Assembly (NCBI RefSeq): GCF_014202475.1
Contig: NZ_JACHGV010000006.1
Span: forward strand, 186,001 to 250,000
DNA length: 64,000 nt
Direction: 5' to 3'
DNA from: Streptomyces paradoxus
GTDB lineage: Bacteria; Actinomycetota; Actinomycetes; Streptomycetales; Streptomycetaceae
Positions 1-9,300 of the stretch are shown in pieces. Below the pieces are notes generated by a model. The model saw nothing but the letters and a program-made list of their open reading frames with translations, searched no databases and was not told the DNA's origin. Numbering within the stretch: the first letter of the stretch is position 1; each line of letters begins with the position of its first letter. A program made the position numbers and the translations under genes.

Positions 1-33
1 GTGCATCGGCGCACGGCACTTCGGACACTGCAT
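1..33 (-). CDS. Zinc-ribbon (zf-TFIIB-like) protein, N-terminal fragment cut by window edge
   Basis: Only the first eleven codons are inside the window, reading MQCPKCRAPMH before the left edge. The ATG has a GAGGAG ribosome-binding site about ten bases upstream. The CPKC pair followed by APMH is how the small actinobacterial zf-TFIIB zinc-ribbon proteins begin, so a short zinc-binding protein of unknown role is likely. The assignment rests on eleven residues. Confidence 0.5.
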   Translation of the reverse strand, partial: MQCPKCRAPMH

Positions 34-112
34 GGTCGTTCAACTCCTCGCCGGTCGGTCCTGCTTCACATCTCGCCAGGACAGACTCTGTCCCGCTGTG
101 CTCGGTTGCACC

Positions 113-1051
113 CTACTTCGCGTGCTCCTGCACCAACTGGGGCGGGACGGTAGCCATTCGGTCACAGGCGTCCACGACCGACTGCTCCACCTCGTCCAGC
201 GGGCGGCCGGCCGCGACGGCCTTGGCCACGGCCCGGGCCGCGGTCTGGGCGGTGAGGGCGCGGGCGGGGACGTCGAGGGCGGGCCAGGGGTCGCCCTCGG
301 CGGGCACGGCGGGACCGCCGGCCTCCCGATAGGCGGTGAGGAACCGGTCCCACTCGCCGGGCGGGAGCAGGCCGCAGGCGTACCAGGCGGCGGGGCGGGC
401 GAGGTCCCAGGCGGGGACGCCGACGCCGACGTCGTCCACGTCGATCAGCAGCCACGGCCCGTCGGCGGGGTGTCGTACGAGCTGGCCGAGGTGGAGGTCG
501 CCGTGGCAGAGGGTGCCGGTGTGCGGCATCGGGGCCTCGGCCCGGGCCCAGGGCGGGAGCGTGGCCCAGGCGCGCAGGACGGGCGCGGCCGCGGGGTGCG
601 GGCCGGCCTCGCGGAGCCGGGCGACGGCCCGGGCCGCTTTGGCGGGGCCGCGCATGACGGGCAGGCCCTCCGGAGCCGGGGTGCGGTGGAGGCGGGCGAG
701 GAGTGCGGCGGCGGCTTCCCAGGGTGCGGCGTCCGGGTCGTCGGGATCCACGGGGGTGCCGTACGGCCAGAACGTCACCAGGCGGCCGTGCAGGTCGACC
801 GGGGCTGGGTCCAGTGGGGGCAGGAGGATGTCGGGGTGCCGGGCGGCGAGGGTGAGGCGGCTCGTGAGCTCGGCGGGGGTCGTGTCCAGGGGGTGGGCCT
901 TCGCGACGGTGTCCGCGTGGCGTACGACGGTGCCGTCCGGGCGGTCCGCGAGCGTGGCCGCGCCGCAGGGGCAGACCGGTGAGCGGGCATGGGCGGCGGC
1001 TCGGGCCCTGGCGGTGAGACCGGCCAGCAGCGGGCCGGGGACGGAGTTCAC
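113..1051 (-). CDS. Aminoglycoside phosphotransferase (APH)-family kinase
   Basis: A 312-residue protein of the APH/choline-kinase fold, which transfers phosphate from ATP to small hydroxylated substrates. The catalytic loop CHGDLHLGQL sits near residues 182-191 and the metal-binding segment LIDVDDVGVG near 202, both typical of the fold. The substrate cannot be read from sequence, and many Streptomyces paralogues are not resistance enzymes. The open frame extends to 1204, but that extension crosses a perfect terminator hairpin, so I place the start at the GTG at 1051, where homology-like sequence begins. No strong ribosome-binding site precedes it. It is transcribed leftward toward the zinc-ribbon gene, with an 80-base gap. 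Confidence 0.75.
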   Translation of the reverse strand: MNSVPGPLLAGLTARARAAAHARSPVCPCGAATLADRPDGTVVRHADTVAKAHPLDTTPAELTSRLTLAARHPDILLPPLDPAPVDLHGRLVTFWPYGTPVDPDDPDAAPWEAAAALLARLHRTPAPEGLPVMRGPAKAARAVARLREAGPHPAAAPVLRAWATLPPWARAEAPMPHTGTLCHGDLHLGQLVRHPADGPWLLIDVDDVGVGVPAWDLARPAAWYACGLLPPGEWDRFLTAYREAGGPAVPAEGDPWPALDVPARALTAQTAARAVAKAVAAGRPLDEVEQSVVDACDRMATVPPQLVQEHAK

Positions 1052-1131
1052 CGGGTGAGAGTACGCGCCGACGGGACCCGCTGGAGGGGGGCGTGTCCGT
1101 TCCGGGTGCTCCGCGCCGGGGGGGCAAAAGC

Positions 1132-1165
1132 AATGCCGGCGCAGCTCCCCAGCTGCGCCGGCATT
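1132..1165. terminator. Perfect hairpin terminator
   Basis: Two 15-base arms (AATGCCGGCGCAGCT and its exact complement) flank a CCCC loop. It lies 89 bases beyond the stop of the small membrane-protein gene at 1254, so it most likely ends that leftward transcript and separates it from the phosphotransferase. Confidence 0.8.
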
Positions 1166-1253
1166 TGTGCCGTCCGCCGCACCCCCGTCCCCACGGGGTT
1201 TCATGGTCGGGATGTCCCCGCCCGGACCGCTCTTCCGGGCCTGGGGTCGCCGC

Positions 1254-1463
1254 TCAGCGCCCCAGCATCTCGCCCACGGACGACGCCTGTGTGGCCACTG
1301 TCTCCCACCCGTCGAAGACGAGGAGGAGCAGGACCGCCAGGGGAAGGGCCATCAGCGTCGCCACCAGCGGGTGGCGACGGCCCTGACGGCGGGGGCGGAA
1401 CGCGGCGGCGTACACCTTGCGTCCCTCCTCGCGGAGCAGCGTCCGCGGAGCCGTCTGGGCCAT
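1254..1463 (-). CDS. Small single-pass membrane protein of unknown function
   Basis: A 69-residue protein starting at the ATG at 1463, which follows an AGGAG site about seven bases upstream; the longer frame above it has no such site. Residues 1-32 are basic (several Arg/Lys), residues about 33-51 form one hydrophobic helix, and the short C-terminus is polar. By the positive-inside rule the basic N-terminus should be cytoplasmic. I do not recognise a family with a known job. It is a separate transcription unit ended by the hairpin at 1132. Confidence 0.6.
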   Translation of the reverse strand: MAQTAPRTLLREEGRKVYAAAFRPRRQGRRHPLVATLMALPLAVLLLLVFDGWETVATQASSVGEMLGR

Positions 1464-1697
1464 GGTCCCTCTCCTGACCTCTGTCGGTTGTCGTTGGCAG
1501 CGGCGGGCGTCTGACCTCGGGGGACGAGTGCTGCACCCGCCGCTTGACCTCAAATCTAGGTGTCCGGCCCTCTCCAGGCGTCATGCCCTCGTACCGATTG
1601 CCGGGCCTCCCGGAGGATGAGCCGCCACCTGCGATGTACTCCCCTGGTTGGAGACGGGGACGCGGGTCTCAGGGTCTTCCCCGAGGGGGCGACCGGA

Positions 1698-1937
1698 TCA
1701 CCCCTCTTTGTCCGAGCCGTCCTCTCGCGGAACCGGCTGCTCCACCAGGGCCAGCACCCGATTCGCCATGAAGCGGGCGGTACGTACGACCGTCCCGCTA
1801 CGGGTGACTTCGCTCACTTCCACGACACCTCGGCGTACCGCCGTCTCCACCCTGCGGCCCGCCCTGCTCGCCACCACCTCGTATGTGCGCGTCGTGTCCC
1901 CCGCGTCCACGACTATCTCCACGCGATCACCCTTCAC
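1698..1937 (-). CDS. Small conserved-looking hypothetical protein, 79 aa
   Basis: A 79-residue charged soluble protein read from the GTG at 1937, with a GGGGG stretch ten or so bases upstream. The segment GDRVEIVVDAGDTTRTYEVV and the following alternation of charged and beta-branched residues suggest a small beta-rich domain. It has no membrane helix or signal. It is divergent from the kinase gene, with about 195 bases between their starts that should hold both promoters. I do not recognise the function. It is called a gene rather than a shadow because codon use is coherent and the kinase starts well downstream. Confidence 0.55.
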   Translation of the reverse strand: MKGDRVEIVVDAGDTTRTYEVVASRAGRRVETAVRRGVVEVSEVTRSGTVVRTARFMANRVLALVEQPVPREDGSDKEG

Positions 1938-2132
1938 AGGACCAATCCCCCTTCTGCGACGGGTGGTTGGGATCACTCTCCACGCGAAGTCCGCCTCTTC
2001 GCGCCCTCCCTGACCACCTTTCAAGTCTCCCACCCACCACTGACAATCCATCACCCTGAGAGGGCGCGGCCTCTGCGCGCGGGCGGCCGTGGAAACGTAA
2101 GCTGTGGCTCGTCACATGACCGGGCAGCGGGG

Positions 2133-3590
2133 ATGAACATGGCGATGATGCGCCTGAGGCGCGAGGACCCGCGCGTCGTCGGCTCGTTCAAGCTTCACAG
2201 ACGGCTCGGCGCGGGCGGGATGGGCGTGGTCTACCTGGGCTCCGACAAGAAGGGGCAGCGGGTCGCACTCAAGGTCATCCGGCCCGACCTGGCGGAGGAT
2301 CAGGAGTTCCGGTCGCGGTTCGCCCGTGAGGTGTCGGCGGCGCGGCGGATCCGCGGCGGCTGCACGGCCCGGCTGGTGGCCGCCGACCTCGACGCGGACC
2401 GGCCCTGGTTCGCCACGCAGTACGTGCCCGGACCCTCCCTGCACGACAAGGTCGCGGCCGAGGGCCCGCTGGGCGCGGCCGACGTCGCGGCCGTCGGTGC
2501 CGCCCTGTCGGAGGGCCTGGTCGCGGTGCACGAGGCCGGGGTGGTGCACCGGGACCTGAAGCCGTCCAACATCCTGCTGTCCCCGAAGGGGCCGCGGATC
2601 ATCGACTTCGGCATCGCCTGGGCCACCGGCGCCTCGACGCTCACCCACGTCGGCACGGCGGTCGGCTCCCCCGGCTTCCTCGCGCCGGAGCAGGTGCGCG
2701 GGGCGGCCGTCACACCGGCCACGGACGTGTTCTCGCTCGGTGCCACGCTCGCGTACTCCTCGATGGGCGACTCGCCCTTCGGGCACGGCAGTTCCGAGGT
2801 GATGCTCTACCGCGTGGTGCACGAGGAGCCGCAGCTGCACGGCGTGCCCGACGCGCTGGCCCCGCTCGTCCGGGCGTGCTTGGCGAAGGACCCCGAGGAG
2901 CGGCCCAGCACGCTCCAACTGTCGTTGCGGCTCAAGGAGATCGCGGCCCGGGAGTCCCAGGACCTCGCCGGTGTCCGGCCTCCCTCGCCCCGCGGTGCCG
3001 AGACCGATCGGCTCGCCGACACCTACCCCGAGCGCACCCGGCGTCCGCAGGGACAGCAGGGTGCCGGGACCTCCGGGGCGCAGCGGGGCCGGGGCACACC
3101 CCCGCCGCGGGGGTCGGCTCCCTCGCGGGACGGCCACCCGTCGCCGGACGGCCCGGCCTCCCAGAGCGGGACCGGTGCGCGCGGCGGAGCCCGGCCGGGC
3201 GGCGCCGGGAACCGGTCGACGGGCGGCGGAAGCCGCGGCAGGACTCCGGTGCGCGGTCCCGCTGCCTCGCGCGGCGGCACCTCGTCGCGGTCCGGGTCGC
3301 GGCCGACGCCCACCGGGCGCAACGGGACGCGGTCGGGCAGCGGCAGCCGGCCCGCCCCGCACAGCGGCACCGGGCGTCCGGCGTCCCGGGGCACGGGCAC
3401 CGGGCTGCGGCCCGCCAACCCGCGGTTGCTGCGGCAGCGGCTGTTCGTGTTCGTCGTCGTGACGCTGCTGGTGGCGGTCGGTATCGCCCTGGTGCAGGGC
3501 TGCCAGGGCCCGGCGCGGGGGCTCGGCGGCGACGGGGGCGGGGTCCGGCAGGACCGCGTCCAGCAGTACGAGCACCCCCGGGACTTCTAG
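2133..3590 (+). CDS. Membrane-anchored serine/threonine protein kinase (PknB-like)
   Basis: A 485-residue eukaryotic-type protein kinase that phosphorylates Ser/Thr on cytoplasmic targets. The catalytic domain covers about residues 19-274: glycine loop LGAGGMGVVYLG (25-36), ATP-binding Lys47 in VALKVI, catalytic HRDLKPSN (139-146) and DFG Asp158. A long disordered linker rich in Gly, Arg, Pro and Ser follows (about 285-430). One transmembrane helix lies near 436-456, with about 30 residues outside. There is no PASTA sensor, so the signal it reads is unknown. I chose the ATG at 2133, though 2139, 2145 and 2148 are also possible; the open frame reaching back to 1560 is not coding-like before that point. 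Confidence 0.9.
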   Translation: MNMAMMRLRREDPRVVGSFKLHRRLGAGGMGVVYLGSDKKGQRVALKVIRPDLAEDQEFRSRFAREVSAARRIRGGCTARLVAADLDADRPWFATQYVPGPSLHDKVAAEGPLGAADVAAVGAALSEGLVAVHEAGVVHRDLKPSNILLSPKGPRIIDFGIAWATGASTLTHVGTAVGSPGFLAPEQVRGAAVTPATDVFSLGATLAYSSMGDSPFGHGSSEVMLYRVVHEEPQLHGVPDALAPLVRACLAKDPEERPSTLQLSLRLKEIAARESQDLAGVRPPSPRGAETDRLADTYPERTRRPQGQQGAGTSGAQRGRGTPPPRGSAPSRDGHPSPDGPASQSGTGARGGARPGGAGNRSTGGGSRGRTPVRGPAASRGGTSSRSGSRPTPTGRNGTRSGSGSRPAPHSGTGRPASRGTGTGLRPANPRLLRQRLFVFVVVTLLVAVGIALVQGCQGPARGLGGDGGGVRQDRVQQYEHPRDF

Positions 3591-3604
3591 CCGTGTGACG
3601 ACGG

Positions 3605-3620
3605 CCCGCCGCCCGGCGGG
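3605..3620. terminator. Short bidirectional hairpin between convergent genes
   Basis: CCCGCC and GGCGGG arms with a 4-base loop sit in the 32-base gap between the kinase stop (3590) and the Nudix stop (3623). It could end both transcripts. Confidence 0.45.
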
Positions 3621-3622
3621 TA

Positions 3623-4015
3623 TCAGAGCTCCGGCAGGATCCGCTCGAAGAACTCCCGGTCGCCGGCGAAGACCGGGTCCAGGGCCAGGAACTCCCGCGG
3701 GGTGACCCAGCGGGTCTCGGCGACCTCGTGCGGGTCGGGGACCACCTCGCCCGTCTCGGCGCGGGCGGTCCACCAGTGGAGCCGGAAGCGGTGGTCGTCG
3801 GTCTCCGACTCCCAGACCTTCGCCTCCGGTACGACGGTGAGGCCGACCTCCTCGCGGACCTCCCGGACGACCGCCTGCTCCTGGGTCTCGCCCGGCTCGA
3901 CCTTGCCGCTGAGCGGCTGCCAGTAGCCGGGGCGGACGACCCCGGGGCCGCGCCGGATCGCGAGCAGGCGCTCACCGCGCAGGAGCACGGCGACGACGGC
4001 CTCGCGCTGCTCCAC
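3623..4015 (-). CDS. Nudix hydrolase
   Basis: A 130-residue Nudix enzyme, which hydrolyses nucleoside diphosphates linked to another group. The Nudix box runs from Gly37 to Leu59 (GKVEPGET then REVREEVGL), with every catalytic glutamate in place. PGYWQPLSGKV before it is usual for house-cleaning members, but the substrate is not readable. The GTG at 4015 is preceded by GGGG and lies eight bases after the stop of the SpoU gene, so the two are probably co-transcribed. The much longer open frame upstream is a shadow of that gene. Confidence 0.85.
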   Translation of the reverse strand: MEQREAVVAVLLRGERLLAIRRGPGVVRPGYWQPLSGKVEPGETQEQAVVREVREEVGLTVVPEAKVWESETDDHRFRLHWWTARAETGEVVPDPHEVAETRWVTPREFLALDPVFAGDREFFERILPEL

Positions 4016-4023
4016 GACGCCCC

Positions 4024-4842
4024 CTAGACCTGGGGCCGGCCGGTGGCGACGGCGTAGAAGGCGACGGCCGCCGCCGCGCCGACGTTGAGGGAGTCGACGC
4101 CGTGGGACATCGGGATGCGGACCCATTCGTCGGCGGCGACCAGGGCCTGGGTGGACAGGCCGTCGCCCTCCGCGCCGAGCATCAGGGCGACGCGGTCCAT
4201 GGTGTGCGGGGCGGCCTCGTCGAGGGGCCGGGCCTTCTCGTCGGGGGTGAGGGCGAGGAGGGTGAAGCCCGCCTCGCGGACCGACTCCAGGCCCTTGGGC
4301 CAGGTGTCCAGGCGGGCGTAGGGGACGGAGAAGACCGCGCCCATGGAGACCTTCACGCTGCGGCGGTAGAGGGGGTCGGCGCAGTCCGGGGAGAGCAGGA
4401 CGGCGTCCATGCCGAGGGCCGCGGCCGAGCGGAAGATCGCGCCGATGTTGGTGTGGTCGTTGACCGACTCCATGATGACGACCCGGCGGGCGGTCCGCAG
4501 GAGGTCGGCGGCGGTGGGCAGGGGCTTGCGCTGCATGGAGGCGAGCGCGCCGCGGTGCACGTGGTAGCCGGTGACCTGCTCGGCGAGCTCCGGGCTGACG
4601 GCGTAGACCGGGGCGGGGAGTTCGTCGATGACGTCGCGCATGACATCGACCCACTTGGCCGAGAGCAGCATGGACCGCATCTCGTAGCCGGCCTCCTTGG
4701 CCCTTCGGATGACCTTCTCGCCCTCGGCGATGAACAGGCCCTCGGCGGGTTCGCGCTTGCGGCGCAGCTCCACGTCGGTCAGGCCGGTGTAGTCGCGCAG
4801 ACGCGGGTCGTCGGGATCCTCGACGGTGATGAGATCGGCCAC
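4024..4842 (-). CDS. SpoU/TrmH-family RNA 2'-O-methyltransferase
   Basis: A 272-residue SPOUT-class enzyme that methylates ribose 2'-hydroxyls of rRNA or tRNA using S-adenosylmethionine. Motif 2 is seen as NIGAIFRSAA (132-141). The C-terminal knot motif is SLNVGAAAAVAFY (from Ser251). The first 100 residues resemble the substrate-binding domain of the family, with a FIAEGEKVIRRA stretch near 38-49. Length and motifs are intact. It is the upstream partner of the Nudix gene. The target nucleotide cannot be told from sequence. Confidence 0.88.
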   Translation of the reverse strand: MADLITVEDPDDPRLRDYTGLTDVELRRKREPAEGLFIAEGEKVIRRAKEAGYEMRSMLLSAKWVDVMRDVIDELPAPVYAVSPELAEQVTGYHVHRGALASMQRKPLPTAADLLRTARRVVIMESVNDHTNIGAIFRSAAALGMDAVLLSPDCADPLYRRSVKVSMGAVFSVPYARLDTWPKGLESVREAGFTLLALTPDEKARPLDEAAPHTMDRVALMLGAEGDGLSTQALVAADEWVRIPMSHGVDSLNVGAAAAVAFYAVATGRPQV

Positions 4843-4906
4843 AGGGTGATACTGCCTTGTCCTGGGTGCGGTGCCAACGGCTCGGTACGGGTTGTGTTAC
4901 CCGGGG

Positions 4907-6148
4907 TTACTTACGGGGCGCGGGGGCCGCGGGGCCGACCGTCACGACCTCGCCGATGACGATGACCGCCGGGGGCTTCACGTCCTCGGTCCGCACGGTC
5001 TCCGCGACCGTCGCGAGAGTGGCGTCGACGCGGCGCTGGCCGGCCGTCGTGCCTTCCTGGACCAGGGCGACGGGTGCGTCCGGGGACTTGCCGTGGGCGA
5101 TGAGCGTCTCGGCGACCTTGCCGATCGTGCTGACGCCCATGAGGATCACCAGCGTGCCGGTCAGCTTGGCCAGGGAGGGCCAGTCGACCAGGGAGCGCTC
5201 ATCGTCGGGGGCGATGTGGCCGCTGACCACGGTGAACTCGTGGGCGACGCCCCGGTGGGTCACCGGGATGCCGGCGGCGCCCGGGACCGAGATGGAGCTG
5301 GAGATCCCGGGCACGACCGTGCACGGGATGCCGGCCTCGGCCAGGGCCTGGACCTCCTCCATGCCGCGACCGTAGACGAAGGGGTCGCCGCCCTTGAGCC
5401 GGACGACCGACTTGCCCTTGCGGGCGTGCTCGATCAGGGCGTCGTTGATGGCCTCCTGGGCCATGAACCTGCCGAAGGGCAGCTTCGCCGCGTCGATCAC
5501 CTCGACGCCCGGGGACAGTTCCGCGAGCAGGTCGCGCGGGCCGAGGTGGTCGGTGATGACCACGTCGGCCTCGGCGAGCAGACGGCGGCCGCGCACGGTG
5601 ATCAGGTCCGGGTCGCCGGGACCGCCCCCGACCAGGGCGACGCCCGGGGTGCGGGTGCGGTGATGCGGGGCGACGAGCGTGCCGTCGCGCAGGCCCTCGA
5701 CGACCGCGTCGCGGATGGCGGCGGTGTGGCGGGGGTCGCGTCCCTTGGCGTCGGTGGTGAGGACGGCGACCGTGACGCCCTCGCTGTGGCCGGTGGCCGG
5801 GGTCCAGGCGGTGGCCCGGTCGGCGTCGTCGGAGCGGACGCACCAGACGCGGTGGCGCTCGGCTTCGGCCGAGGCGGCGGTGTTGGCGTCGGGGTCGCTG
5901 GTGGCGATGAGGGCGTACCAGGCGTCCGCCAGGTCGCCCTCCGCGTACGGGCGCCGGTGCCAGGTGATCTCGCCGGCGTCCGCCATGGCCTCGACCGAGG
6001 GGGTGGCCTCGGGGGACACCAGGAGGACGTCCGCGCCCGCCGCGATCAGGGCCGGGAGGCGGCGCTGGGCGACCTGGCCGCCGCCGAGGACGACCACGCG
6101 ACGGCCGGTGAGGCGGAGGCCTACGGGGTAGGCGGGGTGTTCGGCCAT
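4907..6148 (-). CDS. cysG: Siroheme synthase: precorrin-2 dehydrogenase/uroporphyrinogen-III methyltransferase
   Basis: A 413-residue two-domain enzyme. Residues 1 to about 150 are the NAD-binding precorrin-2 dehydrogenase/ferrochelatase half, with the nucleotide loop VVVLGGGQVAQRRL near 17-30. The C-terminal half is uroporphyrinogen-III C-methyltransferase, with VGGGPGDPDLITVRG, VVRLKGGDPFVYGRG and GIPVTHRG. It turns uroporphyrinogen III into precorrin-2 and on toward siroheme, the cofactor of sulfite and nitrite reductases; precorrin-2 also feeds cobalamin. The start at 6148 follows AGGAG nine bases upstream. It sits beside cobT and cobL homologues, consistent with shared tetrapyrrole supply. 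Confidence 0.92.
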   Translation of the reverse strand: MAEHPAYPVGLRLTGRRVVVLGGGQVAQRRLPALIAAGADVLLVSPEATPSVEAMADAGEITWHRRPYAEGDLADAWYALIATSDPDANTAASAEAERHRVWCVRSDDADRATAWTPATGHSEGVTVAVLTTDAKGRDPRHTAAIRDAVVEGLRDGTLVAPHHRTRTPGVALVGGGPGDPDLITVRGRRLLAEADVVITDHLGPRDLLAELSPGVEVIDAAKLPFGRFMAQEAINDALIEHARKGKSVVRLKGGDPFVYGRGMEEVQALAEAGIPCTVVPGISSSISVPGAAGIPVTHRGVAHEFTVVSGHIAPDDERSLVDWPSLAKLTGTLVILMGVSTIGKVAETLIAHGKSPDAPVALVQEGTTAGQRRVDATLATVAETVRTEDVKPPAVIVIGEVVTVGPAAPAPRK

Positions 6149-6268
6149 GAGGTGCGGCTCCTGTTGCGGCGGTGTTCGATGCCCTGACGTGCGGATTTTA
6201 GTGGGCAGGAGGAAGGGCGGCGCGGGTGGTCCAGTGGCTGGGCACCCTGCCCGATGCCGGGGCGTGAC

Positions 6269-6308
6269 CGTGGGCGGGCGTTCCGTCGTGCGGGAACGGC
6301 CGCCCACG
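6269..6308. terminator. Hairpin terminator after the BluB-CobT fusion gene
   Basis: Arms CGTGGGCGG and CCGCCCACG enclose an inner GTTCC/GGAAC pairing. It lies 23 bases beyond the stop of the fusion gene at 6331 in its direction of transcription. Confidence 0.65.
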
Positions 6309-6330
6309 CATCCGCGTCGGCTGCGGGAGC

Positions 6331-9300
6331 CTACTTCTCGGTGACTCCCGCCGAATCGAACGTCGCCACCTCGTGCATGGCCCTGGCCGTGCTCTGGACC
6401 AGCGGCAGGGCGAGCAGGGCGCCGGTGCCCTCGCCGAGGCGGAGGTCGAGGTCGACCAGGGGGCGCAGGCCCAGCTTGTTGAGGGCGGCGACGTGCCCCG
6501 GCTCGGCGCTGCGGTGGCCCGCGATGCACGCGGCCAGGACCTCGGGGGCGATCGCGCGGGCGACCAGGGCGGCGGCGCCGGCGCTGACGCCGTCCAGGAT
6601 CACCGGCGTACGCAGGGAGGCGCCGCCGAGGAGGAGGCCGACGATGGCGGCGTGCTCGAAGCCGCCGATCGCGGCGAGCACGCCGATCGGGTCGGCCGGG
6701 TCCGGCTGGTGGAGCTCCAGGGCGCGGCGCACGACCTCGGTCTTGCGGGCGAGGGTCTCGTCGTTGATGCCGGTGCCCCGGCCCGTGACCTCGGCCGGGT
6801 CCGCGCCCGTGAAGACGGAGATCAGGGCGGCGGACGCGGTGGTGTTCGCGATGCCCATCTCACCGGTCAGCAGGGCCTTGTTGCCGGCGGCGACCAGGTC
6901 GCGGGCGGTCTCGATGCCGACCTCGATGGCCTGTCTGGCCTCCTCGCGGGTCATGGCGGGACCGGTCGTCAGGTCGGACGTGCCGGCCCGGATCTTGCGG
7001 GGCAGCAGGCCCGGGGTGGCCGGGAGGTCGGCGGCGACGCCCACGTCCACGATGCAGACCTCGGCACCGACCTGGGTGGCGAAGGCGTTGCACACGGCCC
7101 CGCCGCCGAGGAAGTTGGCCACCATCTGGGCCGTGACCTCCTGCGGCCAGGGGGTGACGCCCTGGGCGTGCACTCCGTGGTCGCCGGCGAAGATCGCGAC
7201 GGCCGCGGGCTCCGGGATGGGCGGCGGGCACTGGCGGGACAGGCCCGACAGCTGCGCGGAGATGATCTCCAGCATGCCCAGCGCACCGGCCGGCTTGGTC
7301 ATACGCTTCTGGCGCTCCCACGCCTCGCCGAGCGCCTTGGCGTCCAGCGGGCGGATCTGCGCGACGGTCTCGGCGAGCAGGTCGTGGGGTTCCTCTCCGG
7401 GCAGGGCACGGCGGCCGTATGTCTCTTCGTGCACGACCCAGGACAGCGGGCGGCGCTTGGACCAGCCGGCCTGCAGCAGCTCGGGCTCGTCCGGGAATTC
7501 GTCGACGTAGCCGACGCACAGGTAGGCGATGATCTCCAGGTGCTCGGGCAGGCCGAGGGCGCGGACCATCTCGCGCTCGTCGAAGAAGCTGACCCAGCCG
7601 ACGCCGAGGCCTTCGGCGCGGGCGGCGAGCCACAGGTTCTCCACCGCCAGGGCAGCGGAGTACGGGGCCATCTGGGGCTGGGTGTGGCGGCCGAGGGTGT
7701 GCCGGCCGCCGCGGGTCGGGTCGGCGGTGACCACGATGTTCACCGGCGTGTCGAGGATGGCCTCGATCTTCAGTTCCTTGAACTGCTTGGCCCGGCCCTT
7801 GGGGAGGGACTTCGCGTAGGCGTCGCGCTGGCGCATGGCCAGTTCGTGCATCGCGCGCCGGGTGTCGGCGGAGCGGATGACGACGAAGTCCCACGGCTGC
7901 GAGTGGCCGACGGAGGGCGCGTGGTGGGCGGCCTCCAGGACACGGAGGAGCACCTCGTGCGGGATGGGGTCGCTGCGGAAGCCGTTGCGGATGTCGCGGC
8001 GTTCGCGCATGACCTTCAGGACGGCCTCGCGCTCGGCGGGGTCGTAGCCGGGGGCCGCGGGGCCGGTGGACTGTCGGGCTTCTGCCACTGCGGCCGCACT
8101 CTCTTCTCGGCGTTCCTGGTCGGCGATGTCTTCCTGTTCGGCGGCCCGGGTGTCCAGGTCGTCGGCGTTCTGGGCGAGTTCGGCGTCGCCGTCTCGGGGA
8201 GCCGGGACGGTGCCCGCGGGTGCGGGGGGCTCCAGCGTCTCGGGTGCCTCCGGCTGGGACTGCTGCGGACCCTGCACGGGGTGCCCGGGCTGCTCCGCCT
8301 GCTCTTCCGCGGCCGGGGCGGGGAGTACGACGGTGACGTCCTCGCTGGGCGCCGGGGTCTCGGGGGCGGCTCCCTGAGGGGCGGGGGCAGGCTCGACGGC
8401 TTCGGCGACGGGGCCGGCCGTGACCGGTTCGGGGACCTGAGCCGGGACCGGCGCTTCGGGGGCGGGCGCGGGGGCCTCGGCGGGTGCCGAGGGCGCCTCG
8501 GATGCCTGAGCGGGTGCGGCGACGGCCTCGGTTGGCATCGGTTCCGGGGTCGGCTGAGCCAGGGCGGTGGCCTCCGGGGCGGTCTCCGGCGTGACGGTGC
8601 CGGGGGCGGCGCCGGCGTCTGCGGGCGCAGCAGCCTGGGCTACCGGGGCCGGGGCGGCCGGGGCAGCGACGGTCTCCGCGGCCGGGGCCGGGTCGGATGT
8701 GGCGACAGGCTCGGCAGCCGGTTCCGGGGCAGGGGCGGCGGCAGGTTCTGCGGGTGGAACGGGCACGGGTGCTTCCTGGGCGGCCGGGTCGGCGGGCGGA
8801 GCGGCCGGTTCCTGGGCGGCCGGGTCGGCGGCCGGGGCGGCGGTGATCTGGACGGGGGCTTCAGGGCCGGGAGTGGTGGGCTGGGGAGCCGTCGCCTCGG
8901 GCTCCTGCGCGACCGACGCGGCGTCAGTTGCCGCAGGGGGCTGGGGCGCAGCCTCTTCGGCGGCGACCTGCTGCTCCGGCACGACGGCCTCGGGGGCCGC
9001 CGTGTACATGTCCGGGCCCGGGGCGGCGGCCTCGGGGGCGACGCCCGCTGCCGGCACCTGCGCGACGGCCTCCGGGGCTGCCGCGTCGGGTGCGTGAGCG
9101 GCGGCGTCCGGGACGGCGGCCTCGGGCGGGGTGACGACGGCGGCCTCCGGGGCAGCGGCAGCCTCGGGGAAGGGCACCGCTTCCGGGACCTGACCGGCCT
9201 GCGGAGCAGGCGCCGGCGCGGCGGCCTGCTCGGCGGTTGCCGTGGGCTCCTGCCCGCCGACGGCGTCCGGCACAACAGGCTCCGGAGAGACACCGGCAGG

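Noticed and set aside
1052..1204. Extending the phosphotransferase to the ATG at 1204
   Set aside because: The extension would translate a perfect 15-base-pair terminator hairpin and adds Pro/Arg-rich sequence unlike the family.
2112..3773. A 553-codon frame opposite the protein kinase gene
   Set aside because: Arg/Gly/Pro-rich shadow with no motif; the plus strand has every kinase motif.
4871..6187. A 438-codon frame opposite the siroheme synthase gene
   Set aside because: Low-complexity antisense of a gene with complete family motifs.
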